A DNA stretch of 64,000 bases from Phaonia tiefii (Eukaryota; Arthropoda; Insecta; Diptera; Muscidae), in the NCBI GenBank assembly GCA_963931995.1, contig OZ008368.1, positions 125,223,024 through 125,287,023 of the forward strand, in the 5' to 3' direction. The notes beneath the pieces are model-generated. The model worked only from the letters and a program-made list of their open reading frames with translations, was not told the origin of the DNA and did no database searches. Made by a program: the position numbers and the translations under genes. This document shows positions 21,887 through 33,689 of this stretch, in pieces (the stretch's first letter is position 1; every line of letters starts with the position of its first letter).

Positions 21887-22066
21887 ACGTCTTTAAAAAT
21901 CAAAATCATAAATTCAAATGTAGGAAAAATACAATCTTTTCGATAGTACCTTATGTTGTTCGAATACCTCTGCGCCATAGCGAGAACAAGCCAGCAATGA
22001 AATAATAGGTGTGTTTTGGTTATTTAGATTATCACTTATTTTGTATGGAGATCTAAGCGGTATTAA

Positions 22067-22657
22067 AGGCCGTGACTCACTATCCTAGATAGTGGTGCGA
22101 TTTATTCAAAAAATAATCTGACAGAATCTTATCACACTTGAAGAAAATCCCATACACTTGAAAAAATCCGATCCAAGTGTGTTGTGGATGCCAGACCATC
22201 CCACAAAAATGATGCAAAACCATCACGTTGGTTCTTTGTATAGTTTTTGATGATATTTTGATTTCGTTTGTATTTACAACATACTCACTTTAATATTTTT
22301 CGACATACATATTAATTTATTTATTCTTTTCCACAACTACTCGTATTATTTATTCTTTTGCACAACTACCTCACGGAAACTGAAATAATTTTAACAGAAT
22401 AATAACGCGTCTATTTTTGTATCAGCTGGCGTTGTTGTTATTCTTATCAGCTGTCTCCCAAAACACAACCCTGATCGCAGAGAAAATATTAATTTTTTTG
22501 CAACTTTTCAAAACATGACAAAATCCAACAGACCTGTCAAAATTATTTTCGTTTCTCTTTCATACATATTCGCATACAATCCAGACTATCCTATTTTTTC
22601 AGCACACATACGATTTTTGACAGATCCAAAGACTAAATCTGATAGTGAGTCATGGCC
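22067..22657. mobile_element. TTAA-flanked MITE, 591 bp (piggyBac-like?)
   Basis: The ends aggccgtgactcactatc and the inverted gatagtgagtcatggcc are both bordered by TTAA (22063-22066 and 22658-22661). TTAA duplication is the hallmark of piggyBac-type insertion, so this may be a non-autonomous piggyBac relative. No transposase is in the window and the ends do not match the usual CCC start, so the assignment is inference. It lies just downstream of the Fignl1-like gene. Confidence 0.65.
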
Positions 22658-23681
22658 TTAAGCGGCACTTGAACTTACCGCTTCTATTTCAGTTCTAAGC
22701 AGGCATAAAGTAACCAGTCTGAAAAAATCAGGAAAACTGTGTTGGATATCGTGTTGTCAGGTCAAAGACAAGGAGAAGAGTATATAAATTTACAAGGATA
22801 ACTACACACCATGCGTTAGAGCAAGACGATTATATGTATTTCTGTTTCAAGGCGAATTCAAATATTTGTAAATGTTTATTCTCTAACAAATGAAAGGATA
22901 ACATTGAGGATATGAAATGAACAAAATTAAACACTTGAATAAGGAATCGAACGTTTCAAACTTTAGGTGAGTATACCATTTATTAGGACGACCGGAGAAA
23001 TAAATTTTTTTTTATAATAATCGCAAATGTCTAGTTTATAAACTATGAACAAAATAGTTTGTAATGTTTCTGTGAGATTATGCTTTTGGCAACATCGCAC
23101 AACTCCTGTAAAGAGCTGCCACTTTCGTTCCCTGCCACACTGCTAACTAACTTGGTTGCTCAGCTAAGACTCGTCGGGCATTGGCGGGTGTTCGTTGCAG
23201 GTTGCGAAATTGCCACAGATACAAACATCTGTACCAGTGTATATAAAATTCCAAAAAAAAACTTCCTAACTGAGACTGAAAAAACGGGGCTTCGGTGACC
23301 AGACATACTGTTTCATTGAAAGTGGGTTAAGATGTCTATAGCCCACTGGCTCCCTCCAAGGGGACAAATTAATATCCAAAGACAGGGTTATCATTTGCCA
23401 AGAATTCCAAGATATCCCCCGAAATCGCACTTCATCAAACCAATTACCTACCTTCTTATATTTTTTTACTCAAACATCACTGAAATCAGACAAACATTCA
23501 AAAAGTAATTAAAATTCATCATATATTTATTGCCCCTTTGGCAGTACTAAAAAATGGTAAACAATTGGGTAGAGTAATATTTATGTATAATACTGGTTTG
23601 AGAAAAGTTATATCCAAATCATACCCGTACACTGTCCGCTCTACTATTCCGTTTGATGCACCTGTCGTAAATTCTTCGTGA
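22658..23681. other. no recognised gene
   Basis: I see only short open frames. A 72-codon frame at 23080-23298 has no recognisable domain. The last part may be eroded 5' sequence of the LINE that follows. Confidence 0.35.
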
Positions 23682-25281
23682 TTGCTAGATAACATGATCA
23701 GATTGAAAGTCTCAAATAAAGCTGGTACTGATGGTATCCTGGACTCTATGTTGAAATACTGCTCGAATTCTCTCAGCTTACCGTTGACTCTCTTATTAAA
23801 CGCTTCGTTGAAGTTCGGTCATTTTCCTACACAGTGGAAGAGCTCTTATATAATCCCTCTCCACAAATCTGGTAGTTTAGTAAATGTTGCAAATTATAGG
23901 GGAATTGCAAAATTGAGTACCATTCTTAAACTTTTTGAGAAGTTAGTCACAGAGGTAAAGGAGAGGCTTTATTAAAGGAGATGAAACTGATGTGATTTTT
24001 ACCGATTTTAGAAAGGCTTTTGATAAAGTTAACCACAATTTGTTATTATATAAACTCGGGGCAATGGGTTTTAATTGTAACATGCTGAATTGGATTAGTT
24101 CTTACTTAATGAACCGAGAACAGATGGTATCATTTGGCCGATCATTCTCAAGATCTATTTTTGTATCATCTGGGGTGCCTCATGGCAGTCATCTTGGTCC
24201 AGTTCTATTCTTGTTAGTCAATCAGCCTTATTCCCGTTGTCGTCGTCGACGTCATCAGATTTTTGTCAACTTTAGAACGTCATAAATGTATTGTCACATC
24301 GACAATAACAAAGTTTTTGATGTATATGATCCAAAACGAAACATTACACAATATTTTTTTTCCCAAATGCCTTCAAGTCGCCAATAAAAATGGTGTCGAT
24401 ATTGTATTGACGTCGACGACGACAACGGGAATAAGGGCGATTAACAACTTTCCCGTCTCCATAATTCGCTCTAAATTGTTAATGTACGCTGATGACGTGA
24501 AGATCTATTTTTCTTACAAGGATCCTTGTCAATATACTTTACTTCAGAGGTATTTGTCTGCTTTCCGGACGTGGTGCGAAGCCAATTTGATGGAGCTTAA
24601 TTTTGCGAAATGTAAGCATATTTTTTCGGCGAAATACATTTTAGGTGGCAATGTTCTTGAATCGGTGGATTCAACAATTGTTGATCTTGGTGTTCTCTTG
24701 GACAGAAAATTTAATGTCAAGTCCCACATGATTACGATGGTAAACAAGGCTTATGGCGCTCTGAACTTTATTAAGCGTTGGGCAAAGGAATTTTCGGATC
24801 CCTACGTAACGAAAAATCTTTTTACTTCACTAGTCCGCCCTATTCTCGAGTATGGATCTGTTGTTTGGGACCCTCAGTACAATTTGTATGTTAATATTAT
24901 TGAATCGATCCAGAAACAGTTTCTCATTTTTTGTTTGTCCGAACCATAATCTTCCTTCGTATAGAAGTAGACTAGAATTGATCAGATTGCCGACTCTTAG
25001 TAGTAGACGTACCATGATAAACTCTTACAGTTTTGAAGATAATTAATGGATGTATATGTTCTGAATTTCTGTTAACTAAGATTCTCATAAATGTCCCATT
25101 GAGACCCACGAGGTACCATAAACTCATTCACATCGAGTTTCAGCGTTCGAATTATGCGTCCTTTGATCCAGTTAGGAGAATGTGTCGTGACTTTAATGAG
25201 CTATATCAGTTTATAGATTTCACTGGTAGCTGGGAAACTACTAAGTCTAGGATAATTTATTATTTCAACAGATTGCATTAG
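23682..25281 (+). pseudogene. Jockey-like LINE reverse transcriptase, broken
   Basis: This is the reverse transcriptase of a non-LTR retrotransposon of the Jockey type. In order there are NKAGTDGILDSMLKY (fingers), HKSGSLVNVANYRGIAKLS (about 23865), a small deletion with frame change near 23960, then VIFTDFRKAFDKVNH (first catalytic block), SGVPHGSHLGPVLFLL, a MITE insertion at 24223-24439, and LLMYADDVKIY (about 24480) with the catalytic YADD. A thumb follows (VRPILEYGSVVWDP), then two frame changes to FDPVRRMCRDFNELY and a stop at 25279. The endonuclease and ORF1 are missing, so the copy is 5' truncated. No poly(A) tail or target duplication was identified. Confidence 0.87.
24223..24439. 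mobile_element. Harbinger-related MITE (family D) inside the LINE
   Basis: It starts cagccttattcccgttgtcg and ends with the inverted cgacaacgggaataagggcg. The flanks are AAT (left) and ATT (right). Removing the insert and one 3-bp copy restores the LINE frame between FLL and INNFPVS, which supports a 3-bp duplication typical of PIF/Harbinger insertion. The insert is open in the LINE frame, so the surrounding open frame reads through its right half. It is related to the MITEs at 30395 and 45049. Confidence 0.75.
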
Positions 25282-26664
25282 TGCTATATATTCCTCTACA
25301 TATGTAAATTTACTTTCTTACTTAATTTGGTTTTGTTCGTAATTATTATATGTTATGAATTCTTTGTTATATTAATATCTCGTGATGTACTTTTATACTT
25401 ATTTATGTTAGTGTAATACCAACTGGTGAAGAATTTCTGTAGTTGCCCTGTAGTAAACTAATTAACCGATTGATAAAAACCATTAACTATAAATTAAATA
25501 TTTTGCAAATGACTACAAATTGGTTTAAATCTCATACAGATATCAACCAAACACATTGCATAGACACACACGTAAGAAATAAATAAAAGCAAAATAAGTA
25601 CATAAATGAAAAGAAAATAAGAAATAAAGAGAAGCATGTCATGAAGTCAAATGTCACAAGTCAATCAAAGCAAACGAGGTGTTTGAGGTAAACAGTGGTC
25701 AATTTTAATCAAGTGAGAAAAAACAATTAAATAAGTATATATTTTTCATCTTACTTGTTTTCATTACAACTTTTATTTTTAATCATAAAATGTACTTGAA
25801 TTTTCATTTAATGTCAGCAAACACGTTGTAAAAAGATGCCATATTTTTATAGTTTTTTTTATATTATAAAAATTATTACTGTATATGAATATATATAATA
25901 TACATATATAAGTATATATTTTTGTAGACAAAAAGAATTAAAATTAAACTGTTTACTAATGAATTGAAAAAAGTGGATTTTAAATAATAGTTTACTAATT
26001 AACTACAAATTGGTTGAAAGATAAGTAATTAGTAGTCAATTAAAAAGTCATACAGGGATGACCAATTCGGCGAGAAGGAAAAAAAGCCAGTTAATCAACT
26101 AGATGTGGTTATTAAAAAACAAGTTTGAAGTTACTTAAAAATGTGTTTGACTTCCTACAGGGTGGTTGCAACGTGTGAACTTATAATCCTTGCTCTCCCG
26201 TTATAGACCGGTCTATAATGTGTATGATGTTCTCACGTTATGGACACGTGGCCCTCTCGGTCGGTAGGGGCGGGTAAGAGTGGCGGCGAAGGGTTCGCTC
26301 GATTATATAAAAAAATAAATAAAAATTCGCCATTATATACATGCAAGTTAAATTTTTATATCTACATATTTATGCGGTATCTTAAGGTAGAGTTAGTAGT
26401 GGTTATTTCAGTACATATATATAATAGTTAACATATAACAGTGTTTTGCAAAATAAGTTTTATTTGTTTCTATAATGGTAATGTAAGATATATATATTTT
26501 TTTTAACAATAGCATTGTCAATACATATAATTTTCCCCACAAGTTTTCTATCACCTTAGTATGTACACTAATCTACCATCGTTACGTTACCATTCACTCT
26601 GCAATTTCTCATCTCTGTTGGCTGACGTTGGTAAGTTGCTGCGACTTCCCGAATACTGCGTATA
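25282..26664. other. AT-rich non-coding sequence
   Basis: No gene is seen. A simple AT stretch of alternating ta and ata lies near 25860-25925. A GC-richer phrase near 26200-26290 has no recognised identity. Confidence 0.45.
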
Positions 26665-26819
26665 TTGCAGGTTGCTGCTCGGCTACAGTGGCGATGTCAT
26701 GGAATTTTAGTACATACAGGTAACCCTCCTACAAGACGTCTTCCTACAAAACGATTTCACTCTTACAGGAAAAAAAAATTGGCGGAAACCCTCCACGATA
26801 CAACACGTTTTCATTCTAA

Positions 26820-28041
26820 CACAATTCAGCACGTCCTCGCCCTTCAATTATTGAAAAAATGGAAAAAGCTCAAAGTATTGGGATTGATGATTGTGGTGCT
26901 AAAAATATTCCATTTTGCGGTAATATTATTCAAGAAAAAGCTTTAAAAATTTAAAAATATCTTCAAGAAAACGGAGAAACACCGGTGAACCCGGAATTCA
27001 TGGCAAGTGAGTGTTGGTTCGAGAAGTTTAAAAAACGATTTGCAATTCATAGCGTTAAAATTCAAGGAGAAACCGCGTCGGCTGATCACGAAGCAGCTAG
27101 AACGTATCCGGCGAAACTACAGAAAAAAAGCACATTACCAGTATATTGGAGAGCAAATGCAAAAGCTTGGGTAACAGGACATTTGTTTAAAGAATGGTTC
27201 TTTAATTGTTTTGTGCCTGAGGTTAAAAGTAATTTAAAATGGAAAAATTTGAATTTCAAAGCTTTGTTACTAATAGACAACGTTCCAGGTCACCCACTGA
27301 ATTTAAGTCACCCAAACGTTCAAGTAGGATTTTTGCCACCTAATACTACTCCATTAATCCAACCACTGGATCAAGGCATAAAATGTACTATATAAAACGA
27401 TCATTCCAATGGATTATAGATATAATTGATTCCAAATCAACTGATATAAAAACGGCTTGGAAAGAATTTTCGATGAAGACTTGTGAAATGAAAGAAACAA
27501 CGCTTAATTCATGTTGGAAAAAATTGTGACCTTCAGTAGTTGAAAGCCTGCAAGAGTCCCCAGAAAATGATATTCCGGGAATATTAGAACTTGCTAGATC
27601 GATTGGCGGTGAAGGCTTTATGGATATGGCTGCCGAGGATATTCAAGACATATTAATAGAACAAGAAATTGGAGAAGATTTAGATTTAGAAAAAAGCTTC
27701 TCAAAATACCGTTCGGAACCGGTGAAAAATTGTAGGTCCCAATCAGTGAGTATAAAACTGAAACGCGCACAGCTCACTGGTTGTGAGAAGCTCTTCCTAA
27801 TCCCTTCATGGGATGTAACGGGAAACCATTTATTTATTTTTTAGATTTAGTGGAACTTACAGCCGGGGATATCAGTCAAATCGATTCTGAAGACAATAGC
27901 ACTTATGAGGATTGTGAAATAAATAGTTTGTCCATAAAAAAGTTGCAAGAAGGATTAAATTTAGCCAAAAATCTTGAAATAAATTTCTTGACTGAAGATC
28001 CTTGTTCTGAAAGAAGCCTAAAACTTAAACGAGAGCTATAA
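26820..28041 (+). pseudogene. Tigger-type transposase with internal deletion and SINE
   Basis: This is a pogo/Tigger transposase remnant. After a damaged CENP-B half (about 26860-26985) come EFMASECWFEKFKKRFAIHS (DNA-binding), EAARTYPAKLQKK, then directly STLPVYWRANAKAWVTG. About 100 or more residues holding the first catalytic aspartate are deleted at that join (about 27118-27135). LLLIDNVPGHP and NTTPLIQPLDQG keep the second and third catalytic positions. The frame stops at 27393-27395, then changes. An acidic C-terminal part resumes at 27600 (ARSIGGEGFMDMAAEDI), is split by a SINE at 27690-27840, and ends at 28041 (PCSERSLKLKREL). No terminal repeats were found. It is distinct from the Tigger at 10383-11560. 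Confidence 0.85.
27690..27840 (+). mobile_element. tRNA-derived SINE, 5'-truncated copy
   Basis: The body matches 9330-9480, including aaaataccgttcggaacc, gtaggtcccaatcagtgag and catgggatgtaacgggaaac. The tRNA head is missing. It is flanked by a 10-bp direct repeat, ttagatttag (27680-27689 and 27841-27850), which is a LINE-style target duplication. The tail is AT-rich. It interrupts the Tigger C-terminus. Confidence 0.88.
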
Positions 28042-30394
28042 AATATTTTTTTATGTTTATTTCCTAGCACTATGAATACAATGTGCAATAATGAGACATT
28101 GGCTGTAAATTATTTTAAATAACAGACTCCTCTAGTTGCACTGATGATATGATGAATGAAAAGTTGGAAAATTCTATATTATTTTTTCGCAACATGTTAT
28201 GCGGATCTTACTCGTCAACTGAACATATCTTGGTTTATATTTAAAAAAGAGCGACTTGCTAGCTGTCTCATTTCCACACTCCTCTTTGTATAATTGATAG
28301 GCCTCAAGCACTGTCATCCACATGAAGCGTTTTGAAACTATTTCGCCATCTAATATAATAGTGTCGTTTCCTCCAGCAGCTTATACGCTAATGTTGTGGC
28401 TAATATAAAAATCTTTGACGGTCTCCATGACCTTGTTGTTGGATTGGCTAATCTGCTTATCTTTATTGTAATTTAAATACTTTTTGTTCAAAACATCGAG
28501 CACTTTTAATTGTGCCACTTGTTTCTATTTTCTTCATTCTCGCCTGTTTCTTCATTGGTCGGTTTTCAGTTTTAATGGATCATTTTTGATACCTTCTCTC
28601 CATTTTTCACATTTTTCTTTATATTTTGTATTACTGATTTCTCTCATCTGCATATAATAAACATATCTAGACAAGTCGCGACCTCAGAACAACAAGGTTT
28701 TAACTGACAATTTTTGATAAAATGATCTGAACTTTGCACCGTACTAAATTGGGTATGCTCTCTCGAACACTGCTATCGCCATAGAGATATCTCTTATCGT
28801 TTACGAGATACCTAGTGTAACAAAGTTCTAATTACATACATATTTTTCTGTAATAATTTGGTTAACAAAGTTCGAACAACCAAATATAACATTGTGTTCC
28901 AAAACGACTTGAAAAATGTTCCAGAACTTTAGAACTTTGTTTAACAAAATATTGTTGATAGAACCTTGTTTCACAACATTATTTCGCGACATTAGTCAAA
29001 TATAACTATGTTGATTAACATTGTCCCGTTTTCATTTAGACCTGTCAGCAACAATTTGGAAAACCTGTTACGTGAAAAATATTGAGCAACATTAATTTGT
29101 TTGGCTCCGAAATGGGCTAGCAACATACATATCAGTGATGACCATATTTTCCTCTGTTTTTAAAAGCATGTTTATGTAGTCCCCATTTCAGCTCAAAAGA
29201 TTCTAGAATCGTCTTCGAAATCTAAAGTGTTCAGGTATATATAATTTGATATTCGAGGTGATTTCGCTTCATTTTGACAACAACTTGTTTACAAACATTT
29301 GTTGTTTACTCATTGAAATTCTTATTTACATTATTAAAATTAGAAATGGAAAATTAAAATAAACAAACTTTTATTATTATATTCTAAACATCAGGTAATG
29401 TTTAAGACATTATAAAAAACCAACCCGTAAAACACATAGTTTTTGACTATATATCCTTTATATGACCACGCCCCTTTGTCCAATCCCTCCCATATTTGGA
29501 GCAGATCTTGGAATATACATATATACCTAACCAACATACCCAATTTTGATCAAATACCGTTAACAATAGACAAAGACAACATATTTGGTATGGATCTGAA
29601 AATTTGTTAGACATTGCAACCAAAAATATACTAGGTTAATTACAGATTTCATGAACATTTTCTTAAATATTGTTGGCATTTAAAGTATTATAAATGATAA
29701 CATTCTCAAAAACTGCTGATCTATTGAAATACAGCTAACTTTTATCATCCCTTTTGTTGTATGTAGTCCACTCAAGAAAACTTTTTTCCAATCTATATAC
29801 ACAAATTATCTTGTTGTTGGTGTTACAAAAAGGATGTACAAGTAGAGAAGAAACAACCACCGCAATTTGGCAACCCTAGTAGAAGAGAACCAAAAAAGTC
29901 GACGCGATTCACTCAAACGCATTTCTTTCCCGCGTCATATCTTGATTATTTCATACTTTTTACATACTGTAATTTTATATAAATATGGTTGGAATTTCTA
30001 TAGTTAGATACAATAACATCATCAGAAAACTGCTCGTGTATTGAAATATTCAACGAAGAGAGAGAGAGAGAGCAGAGAAACGACGCGCTTCACTCGTTTT
30101 CATTGTTGGCATTCCACGCCATGAGTAAATTTTCTTCTCTATACCATGATTGCTTTATGATGTAAAATAATAGCGTTGCATCATGCCGGCATCGCAGATT
30201 CTGGCCCATTTGAGCGAAATCTAATAAATTTATGGAGATTTCAGCACTATGAAAATGTATGCAGAATCTCTGGATTTCGGCCGAAATCTCAAAAACTGCG
30301 AAATCTCGGTATACCTGAATGCCGCTTAAGTATCTTTCACAATAAAAATCTGTTTTTGTTCTGAAATTGAGTGACGGTAGACAAAACTGATAAT
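28042..30394. other. AT-rich non-coding sequence
   Basis: No gene or RNA recognised over 2.3 kb. A short GA microsatellite (agagagagag) lies at about 30057-30071. The phrases ctagtagaagagaacc-gacgcgattcactc (29876) and gagaaacgacgcgcttcactc (30075) suggest a short degenerate direct repeat. Confidence 0.45.
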
Positions 30395-30534
30395 CAACCT
30401 TATTACGAATGTCGTTCTCGTATTTCGACTACGACAGTTTTGTAAAAGATTAAAGACAAAGTTGCCGTGTTATCTTTAATCTTTTACAAAACTGTCGTAG
30501 TTGAAATACGACAACGACATCCGTAATAAGGCTG
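30395..30534. mobile_element. foldback MITE, family D, 140 bp
   Basis: It starts caaccttattacgaatgtcg and ends with the inverted cgacatccgtaataaggctg. The arms pair over most of the length through ttttgtaaaagattaaaga. It is flanked by AAT on both sides (30392-30394 and 30535-30537). The ends resemble those of the Harbinger element 200 bp downstream. Other copies are at 45049-45188 and 51953-52092. Confidence 0.85.
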
Positions 30535-31217
30535 AATATCTGCCTTCAATTTGATTAGTCGTTCCATTTTTCGTAGCAACATTAAAATGTTGCTCTATGC
30601 ATATTGCTGATATTTCGAGTGAGCAACTTAGTACAGGGTGTTTTCTATGTTCCAGTCCAATGATTTTAACCGTCATTTCCGTTTGGTTGATCTTTGTCAG
30701 TTTGTATTTATCAGCGGTCGATAACGATTTATTCGGCCTGATTACGGTTGTCGAAGACGTAGTCGAATGTCGATTTTTTTGGAAAATGGTACTACGGTTG
30801 TCGAAAATGCACAATCTGTTACAATTTTCGTAACACGGAAGACGAAAACGACTGTCAAAGCTTGCTAAAACAGTCGATCAATTTTTTCTTCACGACTAGA
30901 GACGCCGCCGCATTTAATTGACACCAATTGTTAGCCGCTGGTTTCATCCGCTAACATGCCGTAAACTAATTTGAAATTTAACACATTTTTTTGACATTTA
31001 TATATTCGACAATAAATAAAAATAACAAAATTCTATAAAAAATTCTTTAGTTATTTTAAACATTGGGTAAAATTGAGCATTTTATATAAAATATTTCATC
31101 TGATGTCGGCCGCTGGCATAAAGTTTATGACGCCGTTACTTGTTTTGTGTCAGCTGTCGCCGTAAAAATTATCAAGCAGGCTTCATTTTCTGAATATATT
31201 CACATATGTTTACAAAG

Positions 31218-32022
31218 ATGATCTGCAAAATGTAAGTATTTGTTTTTTGTGAGTAAATTCATTTAATTAATTATTTATATATTCCAGGTATAAAATAACC
31301 ACGCAACGGCAATTTACAAAAATGGTGCAATTATTGGAGGCAAATCCAAATCTTGCGCGAGCGTACCACAGCGGCCTGCAAAAAGGTAAACGGAATGGGC
31401 GAAAATTGCCAATGAATTAAATTCCACTGGGCCTCCCATTCGCCAAGGAACAGAGTGGATGAAGGTGTGGGCAGACTTCAAATGTAATTTCAAGAAGAAG
31501 CTGCTGCACAACAAGGCAGAATGCCGTGCAACGGGAGGAGGGCCACACAAGCAGTTTACACTGACACCAGTGGAGGAAGCAGCCTCAAGTTTGTTGCAGC
31601 TAGACTCCATAGTAAATTCGGAGGGAGTCGAATTTGGAGTCGCAAATACTCCACTTGAGTCCAGCGATTGCCGTATGGACACTACAGTAGAAAAGGAGAA
31701 TAGTGAGGATTTCTCGACACCGCGAATGCGGAAAAAAGTGCAGACAAAGGCTGCAACAGAGAAGACGGTGCTGTTGGAAAACCAGCTAAAAGTCCAAACG
31801 GAGCTATACTCCCAAGTGAAGGACTCGCTACAAAATATGGAGGGATGTAATAGGAAAATCTTCAAGATTAAAGAAGAAGAATTGAAAATGTACAAAGCTG
31901 CGGAGAAAAGAGAAGAAGAAAAGTTTTCATTGTGCAAAATGGAGCTGAAAAATAAAGAAGATTTTAGAAATAAATTGTTAAAAGCTAGAATGGAGGAGAT
32001 AGAGATAAAAAAAGGCAAATAG
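31218..32022 (+). pseudogene. Harbinger Myb/SANT-like (MADF/zeste-type) protein, one frameshift
   Basis: This is the DNA-binding accessory protein of PIF/Harbinger elements, needed with the nuclease for transposition. The ATG at 31218 starts MICKM. A 56-bp intron (31232-31287, gtaagt to ttccag) joins in phase to YKITTRQRQFTKMV. A trihelix-like domain follows (LLEANPNLARAY, then a +1/-1 frame change near 31387 at aaaaaggtaaac, then WAKIANELNSTGPP and WMKVWADFKCNFKKKL). A Ser/Thr-rich linker and a long charged coiled coil (KEEELKMYKAAEKREEEK) reach the stop at 32020. Only the single frameshift breaks it. The domain order fits the family; start choice is supported by the intron. Confidence 0.8.
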
Positions 32023-32191
32023 AGCTGGATGAATGGAAGAGCGGAATTCGGGAGTAATTTGCTGATCCCATTTATTTTTTAAGTTTAAGTTTAAAAATAC
32101 TGAATATCTGTAATTTGTTTTGTTTTCCTTTTTTATTTTATGTTATAATCATAGTACCTGAAGTACCTTTTATTTTAAATAAACAATGTTA

Positions 32192-33048
32192 TTAAATATT
32201 CAAAGATTGCATTATTCTCCTTCTTATATTTAAAGCAGTGGCGTCTTCGTTAGTTTCATTGAGGTTCGATATTGCTTCATTGCTAGGAATTTCTGTGCTT
32301 TCATCAGGTTCTACTGTGGATTCAATTTTGTACTGAATACACATGTTATGCAAAGCAGCACAAACAGATGTAATTTTTCCAGCCATTTTCGGTTTATAAT
32401 GCAGTTGCGTCGCTCCTAAAATACATCGAAAACGATTTTTGAGGACACCAATTGTACGCTCCACTACATTTCTGGCTTGTGCATGTATGTAATTAAAGCG
32501 GCTTTCTGCAGTTCCGTCTTCCGCTGACCTGAATGGAGTTATCAGGTAGGGTTCAAGAGAGTAGCCAGCATCTCCTACAAAATAAGACAAATTTATGTTG
32601 GTTTCACTATATTTCACTATATTTTTAATACCAAGCAGCCATGTATTAGTTTCCCCATTTAAACAGTTGGTCTTTAGAAACTCCTTCAAGTCGCTTGTAT
32701 TCCACACCAAAGAGTCGTGAACTGAGCCAGGATGATGGGGGGATATATGTACATCTTATCCTAAGTTTATGGTCGCAAACCTGTAATTAAATATTCAAAT
32801 AAACCACGACTCTTATTTAAAATAGGATATTGGCTTAACAGGGTAGCCTTTAAACTATAAAATCCTTTTCGATTATAGTATTTAAACCTCTCATCGACTC
32901 CTGGCACCAAAATTTTTATGTGAGTTCCATCTATGCATCCAATAATGCCGGGGAATTTAAACTTTTTATAAAAATAATCCTTTATTTCAGATTTCTCCAG
33001 TTCAGTCATTTGAAACGATATCCAACTCGGGCAAATTTCACTGTGCAT
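32192..33048 (-). pseudogene. Harbinger DDE nuclease (HARBI1-like), lightly damaged
   Basis: This is the catalytic transposase. Reading 33048 down gives MTELEKSEIKDYFYKKF, then FPGIIGCIDGTHIKI, where the D of IDGTHI is the first catalytic acid. A short gap and frame change (about 32767-32710) follows, then HDSLVWNTSDLKEF. A likely 57-bp intron (32631-32575, minus gtatta to tttgtag) has no stop, so translation reads through, but removing it joins WLLG to DAGYSLEPYLITPFR, where the D of GDAGY is the second acid. ARNVVERTIGVLKNRFRCIL carries the third acid. The C-terminus is ALHNMCIQYKIE and a tail. Sequence N-terminal to 33048 continues in broken frames to about 33460. Confidence 0.85.
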
Positions 33049-33689
33049 TGCATCGATGCATTCTGTGAATATTTTGCTTACTCAAGACTGTGAAAGGACA
33101 ACATTATAATCGTTGCCAGCTCTTTTTGGTAACTGCCCTCAGCAAGTATGAGCAATGTTACCGTCAACTTCAATAGTTTTGGAACAGCAGACGACTTTAT
33201 TTGGTATTCCAATCTAGGTGATATTTTTTCCAACACGTATTTGAATGCATCTTTATTTAATCTAAAAATGCCAATGAAATTTAAATGCAGATGGGGAGTA
33301 TGAATTTACACTCCTTTCTCAATTTCACAACTTACTTCGAATTGGGCATTGCAAATATGTTTGAATTTTGCCTTATTTCTTTGCGCAAGGCACTTATATC
33401 ACATTCTGTGTATGCCTCATCGTCTTCATCCGAAGAAAAAAACTGTCCCAAACTTAACATTGTTATTTTATTCTATTTATTTAATTGTAAACTGGGAAAA
33501 TTAAAATGTTGCCTTTGGCGGACAATTATGTAAAAGTAAACATTGTTTTGACAGATGTGATAGGGCAATTCATGTAATTTTGTTATTATGGCACATCTTG
33601 TACTTTTCAATCTATTACAAAATCAAATGATCGAAATGATCGACAACGACTGCTCTCTATTTTCGTCTTCGACAACCGTAATCAGGCCG

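Larger units (their letters stand above)
30734..33689. mobile_element. PIF/Harbinger DNA transposon, ~2.96 kb
   Basis: The element begins cggcctgattacggttgtcg (30734) and ends with its inverted copy (33689), and the match continues to about 27 bp. ATT flanks both ends (30731-30733 and 33690-33692), a 3-bp duplication as expected for this superfamily. It carries the two diagnostic genes in convergent order: a Myb/SANT-like gene on the plus strand and the DDE nuclease on the minus strand. Both have short introns and a few disabling changes. The family-D MITEs share the end sequence, so this is the likely source of their mobility. Confidence 0.9.
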
